Of a DNA stretch of 64,000 nucleotides, positions 37,566-49,239 are shown piece after piece. The notes beneath the pieces were generated by a model. It had not been told where the DNA came from, made no database searches, and worked only from the letters and a program-made list of their open reading frames with translations. Numbering within the stretch: the stretch's first letter is position 1; the number at the start of each line of letters is the position of its first letter. This DNA comes from Epinephelus fuscoguttatus (Eukaryota > Chordata > Actinopteri > Perciformes > Serranidae). The position numbers were made by a program, and so were the translations under genes. Location: assembly GCF_011397635.1 (NCBI RefSeq), contig NC_064770.1:22066200-22130199 (forward strand). Direction: 5' to 3'.

Positions 37566-39239
37566 AGCATTTCCTAAATTAGTGCACCTACTGGTGGACA
37601 ACAGATTAGCTTCTGTATGTTTTAAACAAGTGGGTAACGTTGTGAAATGGTCACAGTTGCGCCAAAACTACGTGGTTAGATTTAGAAAAAAAGATGATTG
37701 GCTTAAAATAAGAACATTTGTTATGTAATATATCTCACATCACATATGTCTCATGAAACCACTCAAAAAACGCACTGTAAATCATGTTATATATGCCGAC
37801 ATACTATATTTCGCACACAGGACACAAACACCTGTGTCCTGGATGAAAGTCCAGCTTGTTTGACCTATCTACCTCTGTTGCCTTTATTATACGGCATGTG
37901 ACTTCCTCCCCTGCCCCCATAGAAATTACTATGGCCACTTGAGGTTGCCGTGTAACAAAATAATGTAAATATGGGTTAATTTCTCCTCGTCAAAACAAAT
38001 TATGTGATCGTATTTTGGAGGACAGTCCCATCAAAACAGCAAACTTGCAGTAAAACAATTAAATCAGCGATGCTAAACTGCTTTGTACCTTTTGGGGAAA
38101 CTGCTGAGTTAGGTAATAATTATATGAGGATTCATCCTATGAGTGATTGCTTTTACAGCATATGTAGCAATTTTCTGACGTACTGTAGATAGGAAAATAT
38201 TTATCAGCTCAGCTTTAATATCCTATACATCATGCTGAATTTCACTGACATTACACAACATGTAGGATTTTCCATTTCTTTGTGTGTAATGCAAACACAC
38301 TTCCTTTTTTCCTATAGAGAAAGGGGCAAATGGAAAACTTTGGGTGTTCATGCTGATAAGTGAGATGACTAAAATCATTGTTCATGAAAACAACGAAACA
38401 TAATTTCAAAATTCCGGGGCAAACCAAACAAACAAGTATGTCATGACAGGGTAATTATTTGTTGGGTAAAATGACACAATCATAAAAACACGCCAGATGT
38501 TACTCGCAGCAAAACAAGTGATGAAATATCTGAACTTTCCCTCTTTTCCTTCTGGTGATTACATTACCATAAGCACGTAACTTGGAACTGGATTACTAGT
38601 GGATGAATCACACAGTTGCTGTACAGCGCTCTCCTGTGTTGGACTAAACAGTGCTATGAGTTTGTACAGTCCTCATCCATGAGTGCATGTGGAAAAGTCA
38701 TTTCAAAATATACACAGAGATCATGTAATCATCAGCTGGAACAACCAATCAATCACCTTTTGTCATGTCATGCTTCAGGGCACCCACAGTCAGCTGCGCT
38801 TCTCAGAAACCTGAGTCATTGTATGTTTTGTATGGCTGTTTTATTTGCCACCTGTCCAGGCATGTACGCCCGCATGTTGTCAAAGTGCAGCTGTCAGTCT
38901 TGTTTTAAGACTCGAGACAGTCTGGTGAAGACATAATCGCTTGGTAAGATTCCATGATTCATGAAGAGGAAACTGCTATCATCCTCAATCAAACCCCTGT
39001 AAACACACACCCATTCACATTCAGTACGTTATCTGATGATGCTAAATGGAGGCAACATGTTTGAAGTTTGTTGTTTTCACTCTGTTGGGGAGAAGTGTGA
39101 GAATAACTGTGACTTTTAAACTATGTCACATGGGAGGATGTTAACTTAGGATAACCAGACTTGGATTATTTTCACAAGCCACAACACTGCATCGACAACA
39201 CAGTGACACATGAGCATGAGATCAGGGCAGATGCCTTGT

Positions 39240-39680
39240 TGATTAAAGGAATAGCTCAACATTTTGGAAAACAGGCTGATTTGCTTAGGAGAGTCATATG
39301 AGAAGATCAATGCTACTCATATTTACCTGCTGAGTATAAGGCTACAGCAAGTAGCAGGTTAGCTTAGCTTAGCACAGAGACTGGAAACAGGGGCAAACAG
39401 GTAGCCTGGTTCTAGCTGAAGGTAATAAAATCTGCCATATCAACACCTCTAAAGCTCTCTCGTTAACATGTTAAATCATGGTGGAGACCAGTTGTCAGGC
39501 AACTAGCAGATATTATTTCTAATCCGGGACATAAAACTTATTAACACCTTGGTTTTAGAATAAATAGACAAAGCATATCAGGTTGTGAGGTGTTTTAAGG
39601 TGGATTTTGTTAAGAACCAGGCTAGCTGAAATGTCCTGCATATTTCCAGTTTGAGTGGAGCTTTAAATCAGTCTGATGAG
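39240..39680. mobile_element. Interspersed teleost repeat (MITE-like)
   Basis: It starts TTAAAGGAATAGCTCAACAT and includes TTAGCTTAGCTTAGCACAGA and ACTGGAAACAGGGGCAAACA, then AACCAGGCTAGCTG near the end. This is a very common fish repeat type in my knowledge of the literature sequences. There is no coding potential. Confidence 0.5.
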
Positions 39681-39699
39681 TCATTTACCTTGGCCACAT

Positions 39700-40125
39700 T
39701 TAAGATAAGAAAATAAATATTTTACTGATCCCCGAGGGGAAATTTTGACACTTAACAGTTGTTCTTACTGGTTTACTGTATGTAAGCATGGATAAATTAC
39801 AATAAAATAGAAAGAACATACATAACATATAAGAAATATGTACAAATATGTGTACCATACTACAATTGTGTTAAGTATAAATGCAAGAATGGAATAAATA
39901 TGAATTAAATCAGTATTAAATAAGAAAACGGTATTGGAGAAATGAATAACTTCACAATGTTTTGTTGTATTATTGTAAATAATAAATAAATGATGGGGTT
40001 ATAAATGCTGAGGGGTGACACAAGTCCAAAGGTCAGTCTATTGACTCAGAGTGTCTGGCACTGAGGGAGGGGTCGAGAAGTCTAATGGCCACAGGCAGAA
40101 GTGACTTCCTGTGGCACTGTGTGGT
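39700..40125. mobile_element. Truncated retroelement fragment
   Basis: TTTACTGATCCCCGAGGGGAA near the left and CTAATGGCCACAGGCAGAAG near the right are phrases found in decayed fish non-LTR elements. A shorter relative (TTCATTTATCCCAAAGGAAA) lies at 54460. The element class is uncertain. Confidence 0.4.
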
Positions 40126-40295
40126 GTATCTCAGAGGAATAAGTCCTGCACTAAGTGTATTCCTGTGCTTCTGTTACACTTGTCATTTTATGTGTCTCAT
40201 ATCTGGATAAACTCCAGGTTGGGACTTATACTTTCTGATGCTGTTGAGAAGAACAAAGTGCTGACACACACAGAAAATGATGTAGAAATCATTTT

Positions 40296-40301
40296 TTTAT
40301 T
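40296..40301 (-). terminator. lgals3bp: lgals3bp poly(A) signal
   Basis: AATAAA followed by an A-rich stretch on the minus strand lies about 160 bases past the lgals3bp stop codon. It is the only canonical signal close to the stop, so it is the likely 3' end. Confidence 0.55.
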
Positions 40302-40459
40302 TGCCTAAAGAACAGGAAAGTATACTTGAATTAGCTAGCTAATTAACAAAGATTAATGAAAAAAATCACATGGATAATAAAGTAGCATCGTGATTCATTC
40401 AAAACAAGCAGATAAATTGATCAGATGTGAGAAATACTAAGCCTCACCCTGGTGTTGGA

Positions 40460-43400
40460 TCAGACATACCCTGGCCTCACCACAAAGCGGTAGGTGTACT
40501 GGTCATCAGGACAGGGGTAGGCAAGAACCTGGGCATTACTCACATAGGTGAGAGAGTCCTTGAAGTCCTGAACCTGACAGATGTACTTGCCTTGGCACAT
40601 GAGCAGGAGACGGTTACGAAAGAGGATGTTGCTCCACTTGGTTAGGCTGTTTTGGGAAGTCAGCCTTGCTGCTGGGAACGACTCGCACCTCACGCCTCGC
40701 TGTGAACATTCTTGTTGGTTTTTGAAGAAAGTTGCATCCCAGCGAATGTTGTTGTTCTTAAAGATCAGGCTGTTATGGATAGGTGTGTCGAGTGACTTGG
40801 TTGGGATTTGATCGTACCTACCATGGTAATACATCCCGGAATATCCATATGGATTGCGGATGTGCTCAGCAGTTATATCAGTGCTCCATGGCTTGGCGGT
40901 GTAGATCCTGGGCTGGTAATCTTCATCTTCTCTGTTGAACTTTGGGTTTGACTGCAGGTTGCTGAAAAGCAGAACATTGAACTGGAACGCTTTCAAGATG
41001 TTTTCATGATACGTAATCCTATGGGTGCTGTAGAGAGAAGAGTTGAACTGCAGGTTATACAGTGCCTCCACAGGGATCATAGGGAAACGAATGCGACTCA
41101 GTAGGTTAACTTGTGTTTCCAAACTGGTGGAGTTGGTCTTCTCTGTGATCCAGCTCTCCACAGTCTGAAGCAGAAAATATTCATCCGGCACAACCAGGTC
41201 TGAGCGGAGTAGAAGGGATCCAAGGAGCTCAACGGAGAGGTGGAACCAAGCAGGGGACGTGGTCAGATTTTGGAAGTTCCAGGCCATATACTGCAGACAG
41301 TCCTCCTGGAGGACCAAGTCCCCAGTCTCCTCTGCGTATTCGTAAAGAGACACCTGGGTGTGGAACGATTCGTCCTCTGGGATGATTTTAGAGAACAGCC
41401 GGGCTGTGTCATCCATCAGATGCTTCACCCCAAACTTATAAGCCATCCAGTGGAGGCACTGCACAGAAGAGAAGTCCACATCCACCTTGCGGGTGTAAAT
41501 GTACCTATTGAGATTGGAGAGTACTTATTAGATTTTTTATGATGTTGTAGATTTGTCTTTATATCTAAATGTTTACAGAACAAATGGGTGATATATGTAA
41601 ATCCTGTATCCTAAAGGTCTAGTGTGTAGGATTTAGTGGGGTAGAATGGCAGAAATGGAATATGGCCCCGATCACACAGGAAGCGTTTTAGCAACTGGAG
41701 GTGCCTTTTAAAAATTGTTTTTAATGAGAATTGGGCCTTCTCTGGTGGCCACAACAGCAAGTTTACAGTTGGTAAACAATGGAGGAGAGACTGGTCGTAG
41801 AGGTTGCTCAATACCCAGAGCAATAACACAAGCCTAAGATGCCAACCTAAGATATGCCTGGAAACAGCCATCATGGAGGCAAAGCTCCTGGACCAACTGG
41901 TGGTACTCCCCGTGATCCACCCTCTTTTTTAGAGTCTCATGTACCCACACAGATCTCTGTTTCCCTGTGCACAACAAACTATTTGCTGACAGCCTCTCAC
42001 CCTCAACCAGAGCCAGAGGAAGTACCATCTGCCTGTAATTTTAGTAACTAGTGACTAATTACTGTGAAATGAAAAATAAATTGATCACATGGGAAGGATA
42101 GTGCAAGGATGCGCCTCGTGTTTTGCAGCCTGTGAAACGCTTTCTGTGTGATCAGGGCCTAAGTATGTTTTCTTTAGTGTGTAATCACCTGAAAAAAAGA
42201 ATTGTTGTTTTTTTTTATAACCATAGAAGAAGCTGTTTATATTTACATAGGGAGCGAGTCCTCATCCACAGAGTCTGCCATATTGCACTGCCATGTTTCT
42301 CCAGTTGCCCAAAATGGACAAACCAAACACTGGCTCTAGATAAGGCTCTTTGTGTTTTTTGTGTTGGCCACCGTAGTTAGCAGGCCCTCCGCGACAAGCA
42401 GTGTCAAAAAAACCCACTACTTTATTTGGTGTTTTTATTGATTTAAATCACCAATTCTATTTGTTTTGGAGAGGAAGAGACCTCTGAGAATGATTTGGCT
42501 CATGGTAAAAAAAAACTCCTGAACAAAGAACATTGAAAGAATTCTGACCTATAAAAGTTTAATCTTGTTGCAAACTGCAATCCTCACCACTAGATGTCAC
42601 TAAATCCCCCTAAATCTTACACACTGTTGCTTTAAATCAATAGTTGTTTACCTGATAAAGGTGGTGAAGTGTGGTTGGCAAGACTGGCGGATGTTGACAG
42701 TGATGTTGGTGATCCCCTCTGAGGCATTGAAGAGTGGGTACTGTGAGAGGATCATTTTGTGCGCGCAAATCTTTGTCTCATGCATCTCCAGGGTCTTATC
42801 CTCTTGTCTGTTTCCAGTAGGACTCTGGACCAGGATCAGGAAGTCACAGCCGCTCCCGCTGTCAAAGATTTGGCCGAGGTCATCAGACAGACTGATGCTG
42901 TGGTCCACGGAGTGTATGGAATCACTGATGGTCATGTTTGTACCTGGAATCACAAATCATTGAATCCATTAACATTTGACAGAGCACGGAGAGCATGAAG
43001 ACCGTTTAGATACGTACTGCCTGTTTCACAGATAACTCCGACATCCTCTTTGTGGCTGCAGTCAGTTTCTCCCCAGCTTTTGAAAGCACATGTAACCAGA
43101 AGCTTCTCTGTGCCCTTGCATGTCAGCTCATCCAGCCAAATCGGTCCAGACACTATCATGTAAAATGAAAGGGAATACATTCGTCAATGTGGCAGTAACA
43201 CATCATGCAGTGGCCTTTTTGGCGGCTGAATTGGTGGTGTTAGTGCCAAATCACTGCTCTTCAATCATTACAATAATGTCACTGCCCTCTGGTGGGGAAT
43301 AAACGGCAGTAAAGGGCACCTGTCCCATAGTTCCTCCCGATGACAACAGATTTGGCTCCGGGGAAGCGAAGCTGACGACACACCACCTGGGCCTCAGCCA

Positions 43401-43847
43401 TGTCCCAGCCATCGTCACACACCGTTCCCCATTTGCCATCATGGTAGACTTCCACACGGCCCTCAGAAACAGTGCCGCCAAACAGCCTCACATCACCCTC
43501 CTGCTGCACAGGGTTACTCTCTATGACTCTTCCTGCAAACACAGGTGTAGGATATTAACCAAGGTCATGAGAGCTGAAAGGTTATACAAACATTCGCATA
43601 ACCTACAGTCTGTGTTGAAAGTGCATGATCAGAATATATGTGTAAAATGTAGGCATTGCATTGTATACAGTCGTACATTAAAAACCAGTTAGACTGTTTC
43701 CTTTCAGTACAATTAATTTCAAGCAAAAGTGTTCACACAAATGAGATATATTTCACATGACTTACTGAATAGATTGAATTTCAATGCGCTAGAGACATGG
43801 AGAAGTAGCAGAAGCCCCAGAGTGACTATGTTTCCGTGCACAGGCAT
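40460..43847 (-). CDS. lgals3bp: Galectin-3-binding protein (Mac-2-binding protein, 90K)
   Basis: This is a secreted glycoprotein that binds galectins and matrix proteins and modulates innate immunity and adhesion (family knowledge). Exons in order: 43847-43766, 43532-43320, 43152-43018, 42943-42652, 41504-40460 (stop TGA). The spliced frame is 588 residues; human has 585. Residues 1-21 form a signal peptide with a LLLLL core. An SRCR domain at about 41-142 is clear from [30 protein letters not shown] and VVCRQL, ending GVICE. A BTB-like domain follows from about 163 ([17 protein letters not shown]), then a BACK domain and a C-terminal half in one large exon. N-glycosylation sites include N146-M-T. 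Fish often have several paralogues, so the letter suffix is not assigned. Confidence 0.93.
41609..42636. mobile_element. Inverted-repeat family A, copy 2 (with nested insertion) in lgals3bp intron
   Basis: The left end AAAGGTCTAGTGTGTAGGAT and the right end ATCTTACACACTGTTGCTTT are imperfect inverted repeats. The body shares GGAGAGGAAGAGACCTCTGAG and CACTAGATGTCACTAAATCC with the other copies (first 20 bases of each cited). It fills most of the lgals3bp intron 41505-42651. Bases 41664-42159 are an inserted second element. Confidence 0.75.
41664..42159. mobile_element. Element nested in family A copy 2
   Basis: Its ends GGCCCCGATCACACAGGAAG and, reverse-complemented from the right, GGCCCTGATCACACAGAAAG match at 18 of 20 positions. 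The copy at 52 kb runs through this site without the insertion. The GGCCC start and ATCACAC motif suggest a PIF/Harbinger-like or related non-autonomous element. A clean target duplication was not resolved. Confidence 0.7.
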
Positions 43848-43869
43848 TTCCAAACACCAGTGTAGGACT
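43766..43869 (-). other. lgals3bp: lgals3bp signal-peptide exon with 5' leader
   Basis: The ATG at 43847 opens [21 protein letters not shown] possible acceptor (GTGTGTGTCAG) at 43870 implies an upstream non-coding exon. The donor GTAAGTCA at 43765 leaves a split Arg codon (A|GA), completed by the SRCR exon at 43320-43532. Confidence 0.75.
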
Positions 43870-43931
43870 CTGACACACACAGACAATGACAAAAAAGAGG
43901 TAATGTGAGAAATATGTTCTTCATTACTTCA

Positions 43932-44486
43932 CAATTTAAAGGAACAGTGTGTACGATTTAAAGAGATTTATTGGTGTCAAGCGTTGAGGATTGCAGATTT
44001 CAACCAAGTGGAACTTGTCCTGATTAGAATTCCCTAAGTGTGCGTTGTTCAGGAGGATTTTACGGGAATCAAATTATCCGCAGATGTCTCCTCCTCTCCA
44101 AAAGAAATGGGCCGGGTGATTAAAACTAGCAAAAACACCTAATGTTACCTAACCTATAATGTTATAAATCAGTGTTTCTTTCATGCTGTTTGGCACGTCG
44201 CAGACGAGGCTGACTAACTACGGTGGCTGACACGAAAACGCAAATGGCCCTATTTGGACCCAGTGTGTGGTTTGTCTGCTCGGAACTACTGTAGAAACGT
44301 GGCGCAACATGGCAATCATCAACAATTCCTGAAGATGAGGGCGCACTCCCTATGTAGATAAAAACGGCTCATTCTAAGGTAATGAAAACACGACGATTCC
44401 TATTTCTGGGTAGACTTAAGAAAGCACACGCATTATATTTTATTCCATTCTACCAATATATCCACCTAAATCTTACACACTTTAAG
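43932..44486. mobile_element. Inverted-repeat family A, copy 3 (intact, no insertion)
   Basis: The left end TTTAAAGGAACAGTGTGTAC and the right end CTAAATCTTACACACTTTAA are inverted repeats about 555 bases apart. The body includes TCCGCAGATGTCTCCTCCTC and GGACCCAGTGTGTGGTTTGT, as in the other copies. It sits just upstream of the lgals3bp signal-peptide exon and serves as the best uninterrupted reference for the family. Confidence 0.75.
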
Positions 44487-44708
44487 AATATTCTTTGAAT
44501 TACTGGGATGTTAACAGGACTGTCTGCAAACTGTCTTTTTGTATTTAAATCAACGCATTTATTGCTTCAAAGGGAAAACATAAACCTACATTAAAATGGA
44601 ATTTAATTTATTTTAACTGACTATACTAAACATGTGCATTAAAAGTCAAAAGGTCAAACTTAAAAGTCAAAATATGCTAACTTTTTAAATATAATAAAAC
44701 TACATTAC

Positions 44709-44931
44709 CTTCTTCCCCTCTGGTGATGAAGCACTGTCGTCCAAAAATGTGCTTCTCCCTTTTGGAGTCTGTGACACAAATCTCACCCCTTTTAAAGTAA
44801 AAAACAAAGGCTCACTTCTCCATTCCCTGCTGCTTTCCCGAGTTTCGATTCGGGTGAAAGCAATTTCATTGTTTTGCAAACTGCTCCTGTTGCAACTTGT
44901 TTGAGGACAAGGTTCAGGTTTCATTTAACTG

Positions 44932-44935
<4 letters not shown>
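44709..44935 (-). promoter_or_regulatory. lgals3bp: Possible lgals3bp non-coding exon 1 and promoter
   Basis: A donor (GAAGAAG then GTAATG) at 44708 and an acceptor at 43870 would place a leader exon here, about 0.8 kb upstream of the coding start. The minus strand carries GAAA-type words (AATGAAATTG, AAATGAAACC) resembling interferon-response elements, which would fit the known interferon induction of mammalian LGALS3BP. The exact exon bounds and any IRF binding are inference. Confidence 0.3.

Positions 44936-44938
<3 letters not shown>

Positions 44939-44962
<24 letters not shown>
44939..44962. repeat. Poly(A) run
   Basis: This is a homopolymer of 24 A on the plus strand next to the possible lgals3bp promoter. 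It probably varies in length and may be misassembled. Confidence 0.9.
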
Positions 44963-45011
44963 GCCCATGTGTGAATGAAACGACAAGACACAGGAAATAG
45001 GAATCAAGATT

Positions 45012-45017
45012 TTTACT
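45012..45017 (-). terminator. cant1: Possible cant1 poly(A) signal (AGTAAA variant)
   Basis: AGTAAA on the minus strand lies about 550 bases beyond the cant1 stop codon. No canonical AATAAA was seen between it and the stop. The intervening 45018-45568 would be 3' untranslated sequence and has no other feature I can name. Confidence 0.3.
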
Positions 45018-45568
45018 CAAGTCATCCCACCAAAAACATCACATAATTCATTTTTCACCAAAATGTCCTTCAAACATTGAGTTTCATGAGGAATAAAAAC
45101 AGGCCTTAAGTTATTTCACTGAAAATAGCATGTTCGGTGTGTATAGGATGATGTTTAAAATGGAGCAAAGGGGGAAGATAACCTTTGACCTTTTGAGAGT
45201 GTACAGTATGTGCATGAAAACATATGCTTCAGGAAAAGAAATCACAGTCTGATAAATCAATCTTTTGTACATTCATTATAAGGAAGGCTACAGTACTGTT
45301 GAGGGCCACATTTGTCCTGGGAGGGAGATGATCCACCACGAGACATGCTGGCTTTGTTTGCGTTGACTGGCACTTTCTCAAAACCCAAAGCGGGACCGTG
45401 TTTTTCAGTGTCAGCCCATGGTTCTTTTATGTGTACTGAAGATGATCCTCTACGGGTTGGAGTTGTGTCTCAATGAGAGGAAGCAGCGAGTACAGTAACT
45501 TCAACAGTGACTGAATTGTAAACAAAATAGAACAACAGTGCAGTGGCCTCAAGAGCGAGTCTCTAAGT

Positions 45569-48500
45569 CTATATGAACTCTAAGCCCTCGTATTTCACGT
45601 CCCCGATCTTGGTTTCAGGTAAAAGGATGCGTCCGTCAAGCGTGAAGGCCATGATGTACGTGGCGATCTTACCGGCGTCCTCCTCTGACTTGAGAGCCAG
45701 AATGATCTGGTCGTCAGTGTTGGGGACGAACTTGAAAGAGGAGAATCCGTGAGTGGGGTTGAGCTGACCCACCCGACTTACAATGATGTCTTTGAAATCT
45801 GGCGAGCAGCTGAGGGCAAGGTTCGTGCCGCGGCGCTCATCCGCCGTCTCCTCGTAGCGCTCATTGCTGGCGCGGCGAGGGAGGAAAAACCAGCGCTGCA
45901 GGGTGTCGCTCCATGCTGCAGATTCGTGGATGAGATACCCTGCGGAGATTCAGACGTAAAGGGTAAACAGCAGGAAACAAACGGAAGCAATCGTAAGCGA
46001 GACCAGATTCACATCCTCACCTGGAGGCTCTATTCCTGCAGCAGACTTGAGAGATTGGTACTTGGGAACCCAGTTTTCATGTCGTACATCCCCTCTGAAG
46101 CCCACTACTTTCACCCACTCTGGGTTGTTGTTGACGAACTCCCCCTCGGTGGTGGTCCACTCTTTCCCCAGACCGCCAACGTACAGGTGCTTGTCTTTCA
46201 CCGCCAGCCACTCAGCTTTGAACCCTACCAGGAGAAGGTAAAAGTGGCATTAAACACATAAAAGTACTTGATTACAAGCAAGAGTTCTGCATTTCAGTTT
46301 AAGTACAAAAGTATAATGAGTAGAATACACTTCAAGTATCGGTAAAAGTACTCATAATGCTTTGATTGATTTTTAACAGTGAAGTGGAAATTTTGTCTTC
46401 TTAATGCATATGCTTGTATTGTTTCATTCTTCCCATGTGCCTGTAAGTGTGTGACCTTTGCATTCACCTTTTGTATCCATCTGTTGATACTTGACATCAT
46501 CAAGAGATTTACATTCACTATAATCTCGCCTTCAAAGACAGTCCGTTGACTGTCTAACAGATACAGCCGATTACCTAACATGTTGCTACAGGTATGTTCC
46601 TTTAGCCCAAGAATGCTACAATTGATTTCTCATCATCTTGTCGTCTGAGTGTAGGTATAAAGATGCCCTGTATTCACTGTTCTGGGCGCAACCTCAATCT
46701 ATAGAGACTAAACTCTCATGCACAAAGCTATTCAGTTATTGCTCGCTGACGCCCAAGCAGATCGGCTAAAAACTGCCACAACAACAGTTAACTAGTAAGG
46801 CCTTTGCACACTGAGACCATTTTATTTGTCTGAAATTGTTGCACGACTAAAAATAAATAGGACCTCACATTGTGTCAATTACGATGCACAATGGTCTGAA
46901 ACGTTTGTCCGTGATTGAAATTTTTCGCAACAGGTTCGATTTTCTGCATTTTTCGCAGCCGTCAGAAGCCTTTAGTGATGTTCGACCAAGAATCAGTGAG
47001 GAAAATGTGGCGGCGGGACACATCAACGACAAGACACATGAACGGGACGCTCAGAATCATTTCATAACTCAGACAGCTACTTTCAACAGGTCAGACAGTA
47101 ATACACAGGTGGATGATGATGATGATGAAGAGGATGTAAACTGCAAACAGAATGTGCAGACTGAGACAGAGGACAGCTCCGCCGCTTCACGCAGCTGCGG
47201 CGCCAAATGAAAGACAGGGAGGGAGTGATGACAGCCGGATAGGTAACTCCAGTGGAGAGAAGCAAAGGAGGAAATGTGTCTTTTCATTTTTACAACGAAT
47301 AGTACAATAAAACGTATCGGAATCAGTGTGTAAAGTTTCTGTGCGTAGTAATATTTTTTTTCGGATGACGGATTAAAAAACACACCCGAAAAACACTGGA
47401 CTCAGTGTGCAAAGGCCTTTAATCTGTAAAATTTCCTTTCTCCTTATCAGCCAATATTGGCCTACACATTAAGATCAGAATTTTTGACTCCCTGATGTGA
47501 GTATTGGCCCCAAAGATCCAGTTATCATCGGGCTCTATGGTATATGCATATGTAGCTATCTCAAACTAAGGGTCAGGCTGCTCCAAACGGTCACAGGATG
47601 AACCTGAGGTGTTGTGAGGTGACCAGAAGTTGTTCTAAATAAAATTTATGTCCATTTCTTTCTTCTTTGCTTTTAGTGAATTAATGGATAATTGTACCTC
47701 TTTGGACCCTGGGCAGTTATTTAAATGAAACCATCTGAAAAGATTAAAAGGGTATATGTATAAGTGACGAACGGAGACAACTATTTTGAAATTGTTCAAG
47801 TATTGAGAGATGGCTGCAGCTCATCACCAGAAAAAAGGCTGCAATATAACCCTTTGGGGCCTTAACGCACCGTCAAAGCGCGTCCACTAAAAGTGCTTGT
47901 TTTTGCCACTGATAGGCTCAGGTTGTTAGTAGAAATGTCTGACATTATGTGAAGGACTCTATGGAGAAATTAAAGCCTTTTTTTTAATCTTTTGCTTGAT
48001 TTGGTCTGTTTGTCGTTGTCTCGGTCAACGAGAAGACTCATTCTGAAATCTCGCAGACTTCTCCATGTTGTCGAAAACAGCAAAACAGTCAGTCAACTCT
48101 TTCTGGCGCTCCTCCCTCCAACTCTCTCAGTAACGTTTCCACCGTCGTCTTATTGCAACAGGTAAGCTCTCAAAGACTTCAGAACAAGACTTCTCCTTGA
48201 GCAAGACTTGGCTACATATGACAACAAACAGACCGGATCAAGCGTACGTATACTGACGGTGCGATATTGCCCCAGTTGTGAAACATTAAAGTTTCCCTTT
48301 AAAACTAAAAAAAATAGCGAGTAAAAAAAGCTGTCAAAAAACGCAGTGGGAAAATGGAAATAATCAAGTACAATAATGTATTACAGTATATATGAGTGGA
48401 GTGTAATGCCAACCTTTGGCAACGCCGCCATCGCCATCAGGTAGGATGACCCAAGGCACAATCTTGTCACCGTCAATGTGGTAGACAACGCCCGTCCTGT

Positions 48501-49059
48501 CATCGACACTGTAGAGCTTCCCGTTGAACGCCACCAGGTCAGACAGCTCCATTCCCCTGCCCTTCTCCGACAGGTGGCTTTCCAGCACCACCCTGTCTGC
48601 ATCCCATTCAACTGCTATCTTGTCGCCACTTTGGGACACCAACAGGTGCCCCCGCCGCATGTAGCTGAACCACGTCAGCTTCTTGTCACTACGAGAGTCT
48701 GTGTCCAGGTCGGCGATGACCCCAATGCGGTAGCGGGTGCCCTGCAGCGTGTGCTCAGGCGGACTGAGAGGGTAGGTGTCGTTGTAACTGGAATCGGACC
48801 GCTGGGTGTCACTGCGACTACCCCTCCAGCCGTGCGAGTCATAAGAGCGGGGGCCTAGGCTTGAGTTTAAGTGCATGAAGAGCAGAAGAAGCAGGGCCAG
48901 GGAGCCAGCCACCGCCACGATGGGCCTCCATTTAAGGCGGAAACGTGGGTCAGTGGTGTTGGCCATAGAAGCCAACATCGGGAGGCCTCCGACAGAGATA
49001 CGCAGGGTGTTCATGGGCTCATTTTGCTCCAGTCGAGTGAAGCCTGGGGGAGCAGGCAT
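45569..49059 (-). CDS. cant1: Soluble calcium-activated nucleotidase 1 (CANT1)
   Basis: CANT1 is a Ca2+-dependent apyrase of the ER and Golgi that hydrolyses UDP (and GDP, UTP) and supports proteoglycan synthesis; human loss causes Desbuquois dysplasia (family knowledge). Coding exons in order: 49059-48414, 46224-46021, 45939-45569 (stop TAG or TAA-type end after EFI). The spliced frame is 406 residues; human has 401. It is a type II membrane protein: short cytosolic head, signal anchor at about 46-64 ([18 protein letters not shown]), then a lumenal apyrase domain. Signature blocks include [57 protein letters not shown] and the C-terminal [14 protein letters not shown]93-D-T is a likely glycosylation site. 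All junctions are phase 1 and clean. Confidence 0.94.
46797..47419. mobile_element. Terminal-inverted-repeat element in cant1 intron
   Basis: The ends are identical over 19 bases: AAGGCCTTTGCACACTGAG on the left and its exact reverse complement on the right. The element is about 623 bases long and lies between cant1 coding exons 1 and 2. A plus-strand frame of 112 codons (46872-47210) with an aspartate-rich DDDDDEED segment is inside; I do not recognise it as a transposase. The identical ends suggest it is younger than neighbouring repeats. Confidence 0.75.
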
Positions 49060-49239
49060 GGAGGACGGAGGCCTGGGGAGACCTGAAGAAAAAAAGGAAA
49101 GAGACGGTCAGTCATGTGCACTAGTTCAAGACAAAACAGGGCAGCAGACCTGTCCTTTTATCTGTTTTGAGTATTTTAATACAAAATCTCTCTTTTTATT
49201 TTCCTGTAAAACATGAAAATATTCTGACCCTCCCCTGAA

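Larger units (their letters stand above)
30600..40295. other. timp2-lgals3bp intergenic region
   Basis: This is the longest gene-free stretch, nearly 10 kb. It holds repeat copies listed separately (31190-32580, 33461-33499, 37310-37565, 39240-39680, 39700-40125) and otherwise AT-rich sequence. One minus-strand frame (34189-34581) is the only candidate exon I noticed. The stretch 35040-35560 is richer in GC and carries overlapping short frames on both strands, with no recognisable protein. Confidence 0.55.

Noticed and set aside
46872-47210. Treating the 112-codon frame as a host gene
   Set aside because: It lies wholly between the inverted ends of a mobile element and has no visible splice partners.
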